Source: Marasmius tenuissimus
Taxonomy: Eukaryota; Basidiomycota; Agaricomycetes; Agaricales; Marasmiaceae
Reading direction: 5' to 3'
DNA: 64,000 bases
NCBI GenBank assembly: GCA_029532415.1
Contig: JAQOTA010000061.1
Location: 124,001 to 188,000, forward strand
The notes below the pieces were generated by a model. The model was not told the origin of the DNA. It ran no database searches and saw only the letters and a program-made list of their open reading frames with translations. The position numbers and the translations under genes are program-made. This document shows, one piece after another, positions 46,147-57,514 of this stretch (the stretch's first letter is position 1; the number at the start of each line of letters is the position of its first letter).

Positions 46147-49100
46147 TCACCATGTCATTTCAGTGGCACTCGTGAGTTCCCTGTGTTTGATGACTCGACC
46201 CAGTCCAAGTTGGATTTGCGGGAGCTTGTGCAGCGTACTTGGTCCTGTTGTCCACAAAGCCCTGTCCCTTCGTTTGGAGTCTCCAAGGCACCGCTTCATA
46301 TTGACATCTTTCCTTTCACTGTCCTCTTTGCAAAGCGGTGGGAGCTCAGAGTGGTCTGCACCAACGCCTTCAGGAATCCTCTGCAGGCATATCAGCATAG
46401 CCCGGTTGTTGTTGTAGACCACCAGCTGACGAGTACGGATATCCACCACGTTTTGGATACTCTTCCCCATATGAGTGTGCATCGTGTCAGTCGAGACATC
46501 AAATTCCTTGTAGGATTTCGAGTTTACGACAGGTGCTCTGAATTGTGTTTACGGTGTTGTAGGTGTGACTCGTGTGCAATGTGCCTTCCTGGTCGCCAAG
46601 CTGAGTTGTGCCATATGATGAACGTTCTTCGTTTGTCATATCAGACAGCAGCCCCAAGATGAAACCTTCCATGTCCTCGGACTGTCCCTCTTTGAAGTGG
46701 TCGGGAAGGTGGGGTGTGACTATAGTGTGTCGTTCGCAGAAATCATTCAAGACCTCTGCTAAACAATTCTGAGGGTCTTTGATAGTGGTGGTTTCCATCT
46801 GGGTGAGGTGAGGTTTTTGTTTCAGGACGATTATCTGCTCTCTGATGATTCTGTCAGTCAAAACGTGAATGCAACAAAGGACGGATGTTGACATACCGTA
46901 TGTCCTCTGCTTTGAATGCTTTCCGCCAATAAGCCTTGATATCCAACCCAACTTTCGGTATAGCAAGGGATATACCCCCACCATCCGTGCGTGCTATGTC
47001 CCCCAACATGCTGGCAACAGTGGGAGCTTTCGCACCCTCCGGTCGGTGATGCGGGTCAATCCACAATCCATTCTTCTCCTTAGGCACCGTGTCCTGGCGA
47101 GACCACTCAGCAACGCTGTCCTCGTGGACCAACGACAACTGCTGAAATTTGGACATGTGCTCTTCAGATTGCGCCACTGTGATCACAAGTTCCCGGGCTG
47201 TCAAGTACGCTGCGAAAGAAAATGGTCAGTGCCCAGTACAGCATGTCAAATGTGTTCTCTACCCAAATTGATCACTTTCTTGCAATTATAGTCATTGTAG
47301 TAGGTGATGTGGAGGTTGTGACAATCACCAGGGCCTGCCTGACAGCTGAAAGTAGTGACCTTGTTCAGAAATGGCCATACTTGTTCTGCTCCCTCCCCAG
47401 TAAAATGCCTGTTGCACCACTAATAGAAGAGCGCAAATATGACCTTGCAGATGCAAACCTTGTGCCCTGTGAGGTGAAGGACAGGTATACCTCGTTCGAG
47501 ATGGTTGACAAATTCACGTTGATGGGAAAGATACTTGAATGTCGCAAACCAAACAAGTTGATTCATGGTGTAAGTGCACTCGGCGTCATAGGATTGTTTG
47601 TGGGGAACAAGGTTGCGATGAGATTTGGATGACTTGATCTTCTTGTCTTCATACCCATCAAGCATGTAGCCGCGGCTGAAGGCTGCATTGACGTTTGCTT
47701 GGCTGGCAGACATGTGATCCACCTGAAGATGTTCGTGTCAAGATAAACTCACTTTTCGGACCCATACATGTCAGTCACGCCCATGATGGAGACATGGCTG
47801 CACTGATGGTTTGCTGTGCCTGTCACAGCCATTCTATGCGCAGCTAGTTCTGTCAGCTTCATCACGGCCTTCATGTTATTGCAATCAGGTACTGGCTCCT
47901 AGATCGGCGAACAAATGTTAGGAGTGACTCATCAACAGACAACGACGAGACTTACAATGAACTTCGTCTTGCCAGCCTCTGTGAGGAACTTGGCATATTT
48001 CCTGTCATCAGCGAAGTATGATTGTCTGCAATACAGGGAGTGGTTCTTTCTGCTACCTCTCTTCCGGAATTGCCTGGTTTTCGAGTTCCCATCAAGGGTA
48101 GTGTACATCATGGTGAGGTTCCTCAGATGTTGTGGTGTCTCCTCCCAGCCATCCCCCATGTTCATGTCGGGATCTGGGCACAAAGGGCATCAGGTAATGA
48201 AGGTGCCAGCTGGAAGGTGCAGAAGAGTCCAAGGTATCAGAGAGAAGAACTCCCTGTATCGTAGTCTGTCATAAATAAACTGCCACACTTGGATAGCAAG
48301 CATAAACAGCGTGTAAGGATCCTGGACCAAGTGGGTATGTGCGTTGTCGGTCAACCTTCAAAGGGCGAAAATCCAGTCATAGGCGGGGAGTTGGCCTTGT
48401 AGGGCCTGTATATTATACTCCTTCAGCATAGCGAAGGTGTAGGCTGTTTCGGGTTTGCAAGCTGGGGAGGGAAACAACCTTGATTGCATTAGCTGCTGCA
48501 CTCTCTTTGTACTGCCACAGTTGCAGAATGACAGAGAAGTGCCATGAACCCTGTTTGAGTGGACGACCGTGAACTTCACTCCGATTGGCTTGTCGAGAAC
48601 AGGGCACAGATGACTGTGATGGCCGAGCTGGACAGCGAAATCCTCTCAGAGGGTACTGATATCGGAGTGCTCGAAGAAGCTCCCATTCCATACTCTTGCC
48701 CAATGCCAAGGGTTGGTGCGGTGTCGCAAGATCCAACAATCCTTGCAGTATATCTCAAAATCTTGGCAATCCTGGCACTGGACGATGTGTTCGCCAGTTC
48801 CGCATGAGCAAGGGAGATTGAGATTGGAGTGGAGATTGAGATTGGAGTGGAGATTGAGATTGGAGTCATATTTGTGTAAGAGGAGCCAGGTGGTAAGTTC
48901 ACCGACAATGGCTTCAAAGTCTTTCAGAGTCTCTGACGACTGAAAAAATGCTCAATGTCAGGAGTCTGAAGCCACGAAAGTATCGCGAAGACTTACCCAC
49001 GCTGACCGACTCTCGGCTGCCTCATCATTGTCAGCATCTTCATCTTTCTTTGTCTCTCTGTCGTCAACGACTGGTTTTCCTGACGTGGATGGTCCTGCAA

Positions 49101-49260
49101 GAGGTTGGGCTTGGCCCCAGACACTAAACGTGGGGAGCCCAGAGGGGTCCTGAGCTATTGTGGTGACTGTGTTCCCCAGTCGAGCTCTCTTTGCAATGGG
49201 CGGCTTCGCAATGTTAGATTGAAGTAGGTCAGTGATGGTCGGTTTGCGCTTTTTGGTCAT
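46147..49260 (-). pseudogene. KDZ (Kyakuja-Dileera-Zisupton) transposase gene, decayed
   Basis: Exon 1 (48997-49260) starts MTKKRKPTITDLL and ends at a GTAAGT donor. Exon 2 starts at 48939 after TTTTTTCAG and runs to 47956. It carries the CxC2-type cysteine cluster: CSCGTGEHIVQCQDCQDFEI, then YCKDCWILRHRTNPWHW, WNGSFFEH and QLGHHSHLCP. A central region follows (YTLFMLAIQVWQF; MMYTTLDGNSK), where KDZ proteins have their first acidic motif. Exon 3 is 47753-47898 (DCNNMKAV; MGVTDMYGSEK) and exon 4 begins at 47722. Further on, GEGAEQVWPFLNKV and AGPGDCHNLHITYY…NCKK are typical KDZ motifs. In-frame TGA codons at 48646-48648, 48358-48360 and 48190-48192 show it is dead. DDE-type transposases of this class move large DNA elements; I could not find the terminal repeats. 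Confidence 0.75.
48814..48867 (-). repeat. 18-bp tandem repeat, three copies, in the KDZ gene
   Basis: Three consecutive GAGATTGAGATTGGAGTG units encode a six-residue repeat (LHSNLN) just before the cysteine cluster. The length is a multiple of three, so frame is kept. Confidence 0.85.
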
Positions 49261-49299
49261 GGTGCGAGGTTGAGAGGTGGATCTGTGGGCAGGATTGAA

Positions 49300-49560
49300 G
49301 CTTGGTTAAATGCAAGTGAGTAGGCCCAACGTTGCAGCAGTGGATGAGCAAAAACATTGCTGTGCTGGTATGGCACAGCAGAAGATGAATAAACCCGATG
49401 TTGCGGCAGTATGTTGCAGCAGCGGATGAGTAAAAAAAACGTTGCGGTGGTATGTTTGTGACAGCAGATGAGTAGGACCGGCTGCACTGGGTACAGCACA
49501 GTAGAGGGCAAGTAGAATGCTGCAGTGGTATGCAGTCTCAAATTGGGGAATTGCGTGGGG
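49300..49560. repeat. Imperfect repeats upstream of the KDZ gene
   Basis: Units containing GTTGCAGCAG.GGATGAGTA and GTTGCGG.GGTATG recur about four times with 40-60 bp spacing, immediately upstream of the transposase start. This is a position where subterminal binding sites or a promoter would lie. Confidence 0.5.
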
Positions 49561-49719
49561 CTGCGGTGGGATGTAGGAACGTGAAAAGCGATGGCTTGGC
49601 AAGAAAAAGACATATACAGTAGATACTAGGCATCATCGAGAGGTAAGGTAAGGTATGTCAAGGGTTCATATCCTCCGTCCATTCTTCTGACCACCCTGGA
49701 ATGGCAAGACACGACAGGT

Positions 49720-50330
49720 CTATCTCCTTTCCCTGTGGCACCTAGGTGCCACGAAAGGGACATCCCAAGGTTGGAAAAACCAGTCATCTCCATGTTTTCA
49801 TTCAATGGCTGTGCCGTCTCTGATCCCCAGACGGATCAATTGGGCCTTCATGCTGTTGAGTGTGAGCTTGTACCTGTTCCTGGGATACACTTTCACGTAG
49901 AACATGGAGCAACACTCCTCATCCTGAGAGTAATGTCAGTGAGAGTTTAGGTACGAAGAGGTGGTTTTACTCACAGAAACATAGATCCATACTTTGACTT
50001 TGTAAGGGAAACAACAAATGGTGATGATGATCTCATCATCCTCTTCAATCTCTTCTCGGACTTTGAATAGTTCTTCTTCGAACTCCTCTCAGACTCCAAA
50101 CAATTCATCTTTGACCTCAATCTCTTCTTTGGCTTCGGCCTTCTCCTTGTTGCTGGCGGATATGAGGGTGTCATTGATAGGTTCTTTGTTATTGGGGTTT
50201 TCGAGGTCCAGCGTGTCCCATTTCTTGAGCTGAGCCTGCTCCTTCAAGCATGCAAGGAGTTCTCGGCTGCTGGTGAGCAGACTTAGAGGGATGTCGTCCT
50301 GTAGTGGGTAGCGTGTCTGTTGAACATGAT
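49720..50330 (-). pseudogene. Two-exon orphan protein with acidic coiled coil, decayed
   Basis: Exon 1 (about 50330 to 49975) encodes KEQAQLKKWDTLDLENP, a Glu/Lys-rich coiled-coil-like stretch and KVWIYVS. A GTGAGT donor and CTCTCAG acceptor lead in phase to exon 2 (49720-49923): DEECCSMFYVKVYPRNRY, then GIRDGTAIE and KHGDDWFFQPWDVPF. Two TGA codons interrupt it (50089-50091 and 49798-49800); the second stands where tryptophan would fit before KHGDDW. I recognise this as resembling orphan multi-exon families in mushroom genomes but know no function. The start codon was not found. A perfect 18-bp palindrome (GTGGCACCTAGGTGCCAC, 49735-49752) lies inside exon 2. Confidence 0.5.
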
Positions 50331-52130
50331 GGATATCATGTGATACATATTGACGTGTTGTTTACGTGTCACACTATTTATAGAGCTACGCCTCTAGGAA
50401 CACTTGTGCTCTCATGCAAGAATGTATCTATGTAGTTATTCTTTTACAAATGACACTGTAGATATCTACTATGTATGTAGTTACATCAAGTATGATGCTT
50501 ATAGTCCAAAAATGCGAGGCACAACGGACAAAAGACTCATTAGTATTGGCTAAATACCTACTTCTAGTAGTGATTTCATAGAATTGTAATTACTCTTACA
50601 TGTACAGAAACTTGTGTATAAAAGCTGGTATTCCAAGGCCTTAAGCCTTAGGACAATCTACTCGATTATCACCTCTTCACAAGCATCTCAAGTCTACAAG
50701 AACACTCTGTGTATTACCCATGTGAGGTTTACTTTGTTATACCCACTGTGCACTTTAACTATGCTGGCTCAACAGTGTCTCCCCATCCTCAGCCTGGAAG
50801 GATATGATTAGCGAGGTACAATATTCATGACACTGAAAGACTCACATAGTAGATATGTCATAGGTCGCGGAAATTGGGATGCGAAGGACCAGCGACCTCT
50901 GTTCTGGTCCCAAGAAAGTATTGAGGCTCTGCATCCTGGTGCTTGAAGTGGATTGGCACGGTGGGGAACTTGATCCCAGCCACGATACAAAGTTGTCCGA
51001 GGATGTTGTGCAGGCACTTTCAATGTATAACATTGGCTTTTGCTGTAAGGTTTCGTCCCCTTCTGTCAAAAGGGTATAACTGCCTGTTGTAGCATAGCGG
51101 AATGCGAGGGTATAGGAAGATGAGTTTGGACGGGTGTTGAGTGAGGGAGATTGGTGGATTGTACGTCATGCGGTAGTACCTTTATAGGGAGGCGAGATCC
51201 GGTTCTTGCTGAAGTTGCTGCTAAGTCCGTACCGGCAATCCTTGGGATAGGCAGAGGCTCGCAACTCAATACAACTGATGAGTTGAATCAACGGTTTTGC
51301 TCGAATGGAATCGAGCAAACGAGTCAAGCTGGGCCGGTTGTTACAGTTACAAAAGGGGTATATCATTTTCTTCATCCATGATATCTTATCTATGACTCTG
51401 ATACGATTATTTATCTGACCGCAGTGTTATTTATCAGACCACAGTGTTCGCAGTAGTTTGCAGTATGTACGCAGCCTCTGATCACAGTATTTACAACAGC
51501 TCGCAGTATGTACGCAGTTCCAGCTTTAGTATTTATACTTGTACAGTAGAAGGTCTTGCTCTTCAGCTTGACCTTACAACTCAATCTCACATTCACGACA
51601 CCAGAACCAAGACAGGTCGATAACTCAGTATTGAGCTTACGTTGTGAACACCAGTCATAACACCGGTTCGCTGTGAATGCAATGGATGGAGCTGGTGTGA
51701 TTGTGAGATGAAGGTGCAAGGGTGTAATGAATAGGCATACGTACCATGTTAAAAAAAATTTATGCTGACATTGTAGGGTTTAAGAGGAGAGGTGTGAGCC
51801 GAGGAGAAAGACAGCAGGGGATGAGTCAGAGGCACTGCCCAAGAGCGTGGGTAAGTCAACACAGTAACTGAGCAGCCACCCAAATTCCCACACCCCATGA
51901 CAGGCAATTCACCGGCACTTTCACTACGCCAAAGCTCTCAATGCCAAAGCTCTCATCGACAGACTCGCTCATTGCTCTCTCATCATTCCAACGCCAAAAT
52001 CTACTATCCCAAAGATTCAGAACCCATTTTCCCCCTCAGCGAGATTCCATTCCCGTTGTAAATTCTCATTTCATTGAGGATTTGACCACCCCCAACTTTC
52101 ATCAACACCGATTGTCATTCAGGCCTGAAG
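50331..52130. other. No gene recognised; possible LTR remnant
   Basis: About 50365-50720 has the look of an LTR (TGTATAAAAGC promoter-like box at about 50616 followed by AAGCATCTCAAGTCTACAAG), but no terminal TG/CA pair with a target duplication could be fixed. Around 51415-51540 GCAGTATGTACGCAG and related GCAGT strings are repeated. Confidence 0.4.
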
Positions 52131-52664
52131 ATGGCTATCGGTCTCACCGCCGAGGACTTGCATAGGAATTCAAGAACATTTAGTAAGACTATTCAGCTCG
52201 AGCTTCATAGCAACATATCTAACAGTCTCTTTTCATTTCTGTTCTCAGATACACTCAACAAATCCTTAACATTTGAGGACGGCCTTACTGCAGTGCTTTC
52301 TCCAGAAACACGCCACTTCGTGACATCTCCGAATTGCTCGACGATACCGCATCCGCCTCTGGGATCTACAAGGGATTTGTATCTTTGTCGGGACGGTTTT
52401 TATAGTCCGGATGATCCCATACAGTATCCTCAGCCCCTGAACAGCAACTATACTTACCTCGCATGTGTACCTACTCCTCCAATATCAATGACAGACATGT
52501 ATGTTGACAATGTGTACATGTGGGAGAAAGATCACTGTTCTAGCGAACTTTCCATTGATGATGGCCATGAAAGTCGGGCACTAAGTGTGTTCTCAACATC
52601 TATTAACAGGTTACGCCAACGCACAAAGGCGTTGCTTCTATCGCAACCGGCGTGGAAGCATTGA
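52131..52664 (+). CDS. Orphan multi-exon gene fragment
   Basis: A short first part (MAIGLTAEDLHRNSRTF, from about 52131) and, after a possible intron ending TTCTCAG near 52248, a stretch reading LNKSLTFEDGLTAVLSPE and YLCRDGFYSPDDP, ending KALLLSQPAWKH before TGA. It is protein-like, without membrane segments or known domain. It may be the 5' portion of the gene that continues at 52770, on the same strand about 100 bp downstream. Confidence 0.4.
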   Translation: MAIGLTAEDLHRNSRTFSKTIQLELHSNISNSLFSFLFSDTLNKSLTFEDGLTAVLSPETRHFVTSPNCSTIPHPPLGSTRDLYLCRDGFYSPDDPIQYPQPLNSNYTYLACVPTPPISMTDMYVDNVYMWEKDHCSSELSIDDGHESRALSVFSTSINRLRQRTKALLLSQPAWKH

Positions 52665-52769
52665 TTCGTTGAGTTGGACCTCACAATAGATCTGTGTCTC
52701 CATTGACTACGGTCTCCTTCAACAATTTCCCCTCAAAACCTGACTCACGCAGTATCAGAACTTCAATGA

Positions 52770-54351
52770 GCATGGCGCACCGCCGTGTCTATCATTGATT
52801 TCGTTGAGATCTACCAGCCCCACATGATGGCTACCTCTGACTTGAAGGAGGTCTATCAGGGTACTCCTCACAATCAAAGCACGATCAGATCACACATGGG
52901 TGCTTTCGTTTGGACTCCGATGTTGAATCTGTGGACTATAATTAGATCCCGGTATATCCGAAGTCCCAGTCCATACCTCCCGCCATCATATTATGCGGGA
53001 CAATTGTTCTATTTCATCATTTCTACTTATGATCATATGTACAATTTTCATTGTCATCCTTATATGGTATTTACTATAGTCTCTACATGTATATAAGCTC
53101 GTAGTTCTCTACCTGAATCTACAGTGTGCTTGAGCTTCTACGTCTCGCCTCTACCTCTCTCAACTCCTCTCTGGTAAGTAGTAGTGTAGCCATGTTGTAG
53201 TCCTCTGCGCTAGGCGTCATGCCGGCTCATCATCCGAAAGATGCAACATTATTGTTTCGAGCCAAGTTGCCTGTATACTACATCTGCGAATACAAGGATT
53301 TTGATCATCAGATCATCTTAGAAGTGACCTCTTTCCATGACCTTCCAGTCAACAATAACACTGCAATCCCGAGTCATCCTGTCATCTACGTGGGTCAGGC
53401 TGGCTCCGACTCGAAACTTGCTGTCATTTGAGCAGGGTCCATTGGCTGTTTCAATTCTCCCAGCCCGTTTGAGAACCTACACCTGGCCAATGCCTATCAG
53501 TCTTCATACAACCTGGGATCTGGAAGTATAATCTCTCCCACGACTTCTTCTTCAGCTTCGACATCCGCTGCCCTGAGTTCTGGCCCTGTGCGTACAAGCT
53601 CGAAGAAAAAGGTTGGGACCAAGGCAAAGGGAAAAATAGGTATGTCTTTTAAGGATCACACTTGTATCTACCTTTGATGTTAGCGATTAGGTCCCCCAGT
53701 CCCCGACCCCCACGAAGGCTTCTCAGACTTACTGACAGACGATCCCTTCACACCGCCGCCGATACTCGCAGGAAGGACGCCAACGTCTCTATCAACAAAT
53801 CACACCCAGGAAAGCAAGTTATGTTGTTGGGGGACAATCAGCAATTGAAGACAGTGGCTCCAGACCCTGCAACACTTCTATGCCGCACAGATCCTTCCCG
53901 TACAGACTTCCTTGTGCAATGGGCACACATACGCGAACCTTTCTTTTGCTGAGGCCATGGAGGTGATGAAATAGAGATACCTGTTCCTTTGAGAGCCGGC
54001 ATATGGAGAAAAATTCTGAGTGTGCGGTCTCACAGACTCTATACAAAGACAGACCTCCCTAAGGAAAAGCAGGCCAAATGGCACCAAGAGGTGACCGGTT
54101 GGCTTCGTAACCTATTCAACTGCTACGTCCCGGGTATTGAGCCAGTCGCATCACTCGAAGCGAAGTTGGATATGGCCGAGGGTCGAAAATTTGTCTATGA
54201 AGTATCAATGCTGAATTTTTGGTACCAGATCATGGCTCTGGATGAATTGGCAGATTCAACTATCCCCATTGCTTCTCCTGCGGTGTCTGAAGCGATTTCA
54301 TTGCCGGCATCGCCTTCAATTGATACAGGCGATATTTGGTACCTACAATGA
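52770..54351 (+). pseudogene. Orphan multi-exon gene, split by a solo LTR
   Basis: The frame SIIDFVEIYQPHMM…GAFVWTP continues after the LTR (52921-53232) as KDATLLFRAKLPVYYICEY. Removing the LTR and one TCCGA copy restores one continuous frame. It then runs through HPVIYVGQAGSDSKLAVI to a TGA (53429-53431), beyond which the same frame stays open (ENLHLANAYQSSYN, a Ser/Thr-rich linker and KKKVGTKAKGK, a basic stretch) to a GTATGT donor near 53640. Later pieces include WRKILSVRSHRLYTKTDLPK and FVYEVSMLNFWYQIMALDEL (53989-54351). The family is unknown to me. The basic stretch suggests a nuclear protein, but this is weak. Confidence 0.5.
52921..53232 (+). mobile_element. Solo LTR, copia family 1, 312 bp, in an orphan gene
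   Basis: TGTTGAATCTGTGGAC…GGCTCATCA, with a perfect duplication TCCGA at 52916-52920 and 53233-53237. It lies inside a coding exon. Confidence 0.95.
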
Positions 54352-54790
54352 CCTATTCACAGCGGCACCACCAAAAATGAAGCCCATATTGCTTCGGATA
54401 TTTGGGCAGTTTGATTTCCTGCATTGAAGGCTTTCTGGCAGATCATGGAGTCTTGACCTGGGGAAAAGCCCAAGGTTTGGAATCGCGGAAACAATCTGAA
54501 TATCTTACAGATGGCAGCTGATGGATTTTCGTGGGAGAAGTCTTTGGTACAATTCTACATACAGACTTACTACAATTTTCTTGGTTTTCCGACCGTTCTT
54601 CCCCGCCGTAGATAAGTGATTGTGCTAATTTTCGCTACACCGATCTTGTTTTCTACATACATGTACAATAAGTAGTCCGAGGAAACAATGTTCTTGACAC
54701 GCACGCAAAATGCCAAGAGGGCTAATCCGGCAAATTTGATTTGTCGCGAGAACAATGTGCCACGAACCCTGAATCCCTGAGCCCACCCAA
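54352..54790. other. No gene recognised
   Basis: Possible decayed continuation of the gene to the left in shifting frames (GTILHTDLLQFSWFSDRSSP); no reliable exon. Confidence 0.35.
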
Positions 54791-54796
54791 GCTGAC

Positions 54797-55530
54797 ATGC
54801 GAACCACCACCACCAATTTTTTTACCGCCGCTTCATGTTCCATCTCTACGTTGTGCATTCAAAACAGTTTGATTTCATTCAAACTGTGTTTCCTGATTCC
54901 ATTCAGGAAACTTACAGAATCACATATATTGTGTATGTCCATCCCAGCATTGCACATCGCATCTCAACCTCTTCCCTCTATCGATGCCACCGAGTCGCCT
55001 CTCAGACCCATTCCAACGATGAATCACTGACTTCTTCTATCACACAATCAGGACCAGAATACATTGCCCAAGGCGAAAGGAGATCATTGTGGAACCATTT
55101 CAGCAACGCCTGACTGACTTCTTTTCAGTCACCGAAATAGAAAGCTTCTTTCCACCGAATCTACGAGCTCGTGAACAGTTTATTATTTTCTATCATGTGG
55201 TGAGTATGGCTTCTCGATGCTGAAGCCCACAAACTAACGACGTTTCAACAGTGCAGACGCAAGACGACTCTCGTGTGCATGAACCTACCCTTGAGGGCCC
55301 GTCTTTCTGACTACTGGCGCTCACTCTTCAAGGCCAGGATTGCAGAGAGACCTCAGCTACGAGTACTGAAGATTTAGGGCTCCCCGTTCAAATGGGGTTA
55401 CATTGGCTGGAGAGAATACTTCAACCTACCGAGTGATGGCAAGCCCATGTTCTTCAGCCTGTTCAACAACGTCAACAACCTACCAGAGGACTGGGTTCAA
55501 GACATTACAATAATTCTTGATTCCTCGTAG
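54797..55530 (+). pseudogene. Orphan multi-exon gene remnant
   Basis: Coding-like pieces: GPEYIAQGERRSLWNHF (about 55050), RLTDFFSVTEIESFFPPNLR and EQFIIFYHV up to a GTGAGT donor near 55199; after CAACAG at 55251, CRRKTTLVCMNLPLRARLSD, RSLFKARIAERPQLRVL, a TAG at about 55376-55378, then KWGYIGWREYFNLPSDGKP and FFSLFNNVNNLPEDWVQD. The well-formed intron and continuous frame around a single stop suggest fairly recent inactivation. I know no function. Confidence 0.45.
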
Positions 55531-55541
55531 CAGTCTATGCC

Positions 55542-56703
55542 TTGGTAAGTACGGGTTCCATTCGCATGTCTTTGAACCATTCTGAACGAGACTTTCAGGA
55601 CACCGCCTACTCGGCTGGAAACATATCTATTCATGCTAGTTTAGAATATTTAGAGAAATACAACCGCAATTTTTATTCTCGTTATACACTGTCGGTTTCC
55701 CCATTTCACGTCGTTGTGTGTCATAAGGAATGGGGGCCTGTAAGAGACCACAGACCAATGAGTCGCAATACGCGAAACCCTGCCAAGATCTCAGAGCAAG
55801 TGACATCCTCTGTTGCTTCTCCCCATCCCATACTTAAACCCCTTCCTTCACTCTGAATCTCACCAGAACGGTTGCTCTGCATACCCCAATCCGCTATGCT
55901 TGCTGCTGTACCCAAATTCCAACCAGCCAACACCGACGATTGGACCCCATCTCCTGTTGTTTGAAAACAAACTGCCACTATCAAGTCACCAGCAGCCAAG
56001 GCCAGTAGTCGACGGACTGTCTCTCTGCCCACTACCAAGTCCCGTCCACGAACAGCTGGGGTTAGTGGCTGCCATGCCATCTCTCTGCCCACCAACAAGT
56101 CCCGTTCACGAACAGCCGAGACCAGTAGTCGGTGTACTGTCATTCTGCCCACGGGAAGGTCCCAGTCATGAGTACCCAAGGCTGCCAGTTGGCATACCAT
56201 CACTCAGCCCAGAGTCATGTCCCAGTCAAGAACAGCCAGCTCCGGCAGCTCGTCACCGGCTCCCGATCATACAACTGGATTCATCGGCTTGGACGACAAA
56301 GCCAACACTGGCAATAACGGGGATGGTGAGGAAGATGTCGAGCCTGGCGAGGACAACGACAACAAAGACATCAAGTTCAAGGATAGCAAAGATGGAGGTG
56401 TTGAGGATGAGGATGAGGATGGTGAGGTGCCTGGTCGACTAGGAGTATGTCTTTTGTTCATAACCATTGCAGACCTGAAGCTAACACCCTCCATTGTCTA
56501 GGACATGAAATACAGCTTCTTGAAAGCCCAGAAACAAATCCTCATGGCGAAGTACCCTCACTACACAGCTGCAGAGGGAGGCGGGTGTCATGAGTCGAAA
56601 ATCGACCATACCCTGACGCATGAATTTCCGAGTTATCAACGGGCCGGGTGGATCCGGCTGACGCCCGTGGTAATTTCAGGTGCTGGGCTTCAAAACCAAT
56701 GAA
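55542..56703 (+). CDS. Orphan gene with 20-residue repeats and acidic tail
   Basis: Plus-strand frames pass through a 60-bp minisatellite (55993-56238) that encodes proline-rich repeats such as SLCPPTSPVHEQPRPVVGVL. A strongly acidic region follows in the next frame (GDGEEDVEPGEDNDNKD…EDEDEDGEVPG, about 56320-56430). After a possible intron comes DMKYSFLKAQKQILMAKYPH (about 56503-56560). Exon connections are uncertain because the repeat and the acidic block are in different frames. No domain is recognised. The last exon-like piece may belong to the gene continuing at 57515. Confidence 0.35.
55993..56238 (+). repeat. 60-bp minisatellite, about four copies
   Basis: Units beginning at 55993, 56053, 56113, 56173 and 56233 (CAGCC.AG.CCAGTAGTCG type) have an exact 60-bp period despite base substitutions, so period and reading frame have been kept. 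Confidence 0.85.
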
Positions 56704-57514
56704 TACCGCAGCTCCGCACTTATTCAATGATTTATTTCCAAGTCCCATTACCTGTTCTCTCACAGTATCCACCAAAGCACAGCCTGCTCCCGCCGCAGTA
56801 TTTGATTCTTAATCTAAGGGCTTCAAGACCCAATAGTCCTAAACGGTATGTTCTCTTGTGTCATGCTGCTGTGGAAAAGCTGTTCAAATTTCCTTTCCAA
56901 GAAATCTATGTCCGGACCGTAGGTACGAGATCTCCGTGTAATAGATAGTGTGAATGTATAAAAGGACTGAGGATTTCGCCCGAAATCCTCAGTCTAGATA
57001 TTTTGCGCCCCTCCCGTGTTGTCTTTTGCCCCCACTGTTGTTTCCGCCCCATTTCTCTTTGCTGTTTCGTCTTCCCTCCCCTGTTCTCTATTTTTTCCAG
57101 TTCCAGATAGCCTTAGCTATCTTTAGCTGTCTCTCCCGCTCCTATAGCTGTTCTCTTGCACTTTTTGTGCACTCTTCATTGTCTTTCCTCATCCTCCCTG
57201 TTATCTACGAGTCCCCTTAGATACACGGAGCCTCATTTTGATTCTGTACTAAATAAAATCATTGTTGATTCTCTAACATCCCCGTGTGATTCTGAGTTCA
57301 AATAACTTAAGAGTCCTACGATAGTTAGCATTAGAATAATTCTGCGTGGAGCTACGGATACTATACAGATAGTATCTACGTTAGTGTCCGGGTTCTTGAG
57401 TATTTATCTTGCTTCCTCAATCCCTAAAGTTCCGTGTTGTGTTGCGTGTTAGCAGTTGCTGTATAAGCCTTAAAACCTCGGTCCCCGAGTGCATCGGTTA
57501 GGTTGTAGCTTTGT
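56704..57514. other. Intergenic or LTR-like segment with TATA box and hairpin
   Basis: TGTATAAAAG (about 56955-56964) directly precedes a perfect hairpin (56965-56994). It is followed by a C/T-rich stretch (57000-57190) and an AATAAAATC polyadenylation-like signal (about 57251). This is the U3-R-U5 layout of an LTR, but no target duplication was identified. Confidence 0.4.

Noticed and set aside
46499..47204. Independent minus-strand genes
   Set aside because: They align as successive exons of the KDZ transposase (shared motifs and splice sites), so they were merged into that gene.
50365..50800. Solo LTR
   Set aside because: A promoter-like box and R-like sequence are present, but no TG..CA ends with a 5-bp duplication could be found, so it is mentioned only in the gap entry.
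55721..56203. Minus-strand 160-residue frame
   Set aside because: Shadow of the 60-bp repeat; the plus strand gives the acidic continuation and intron signals.
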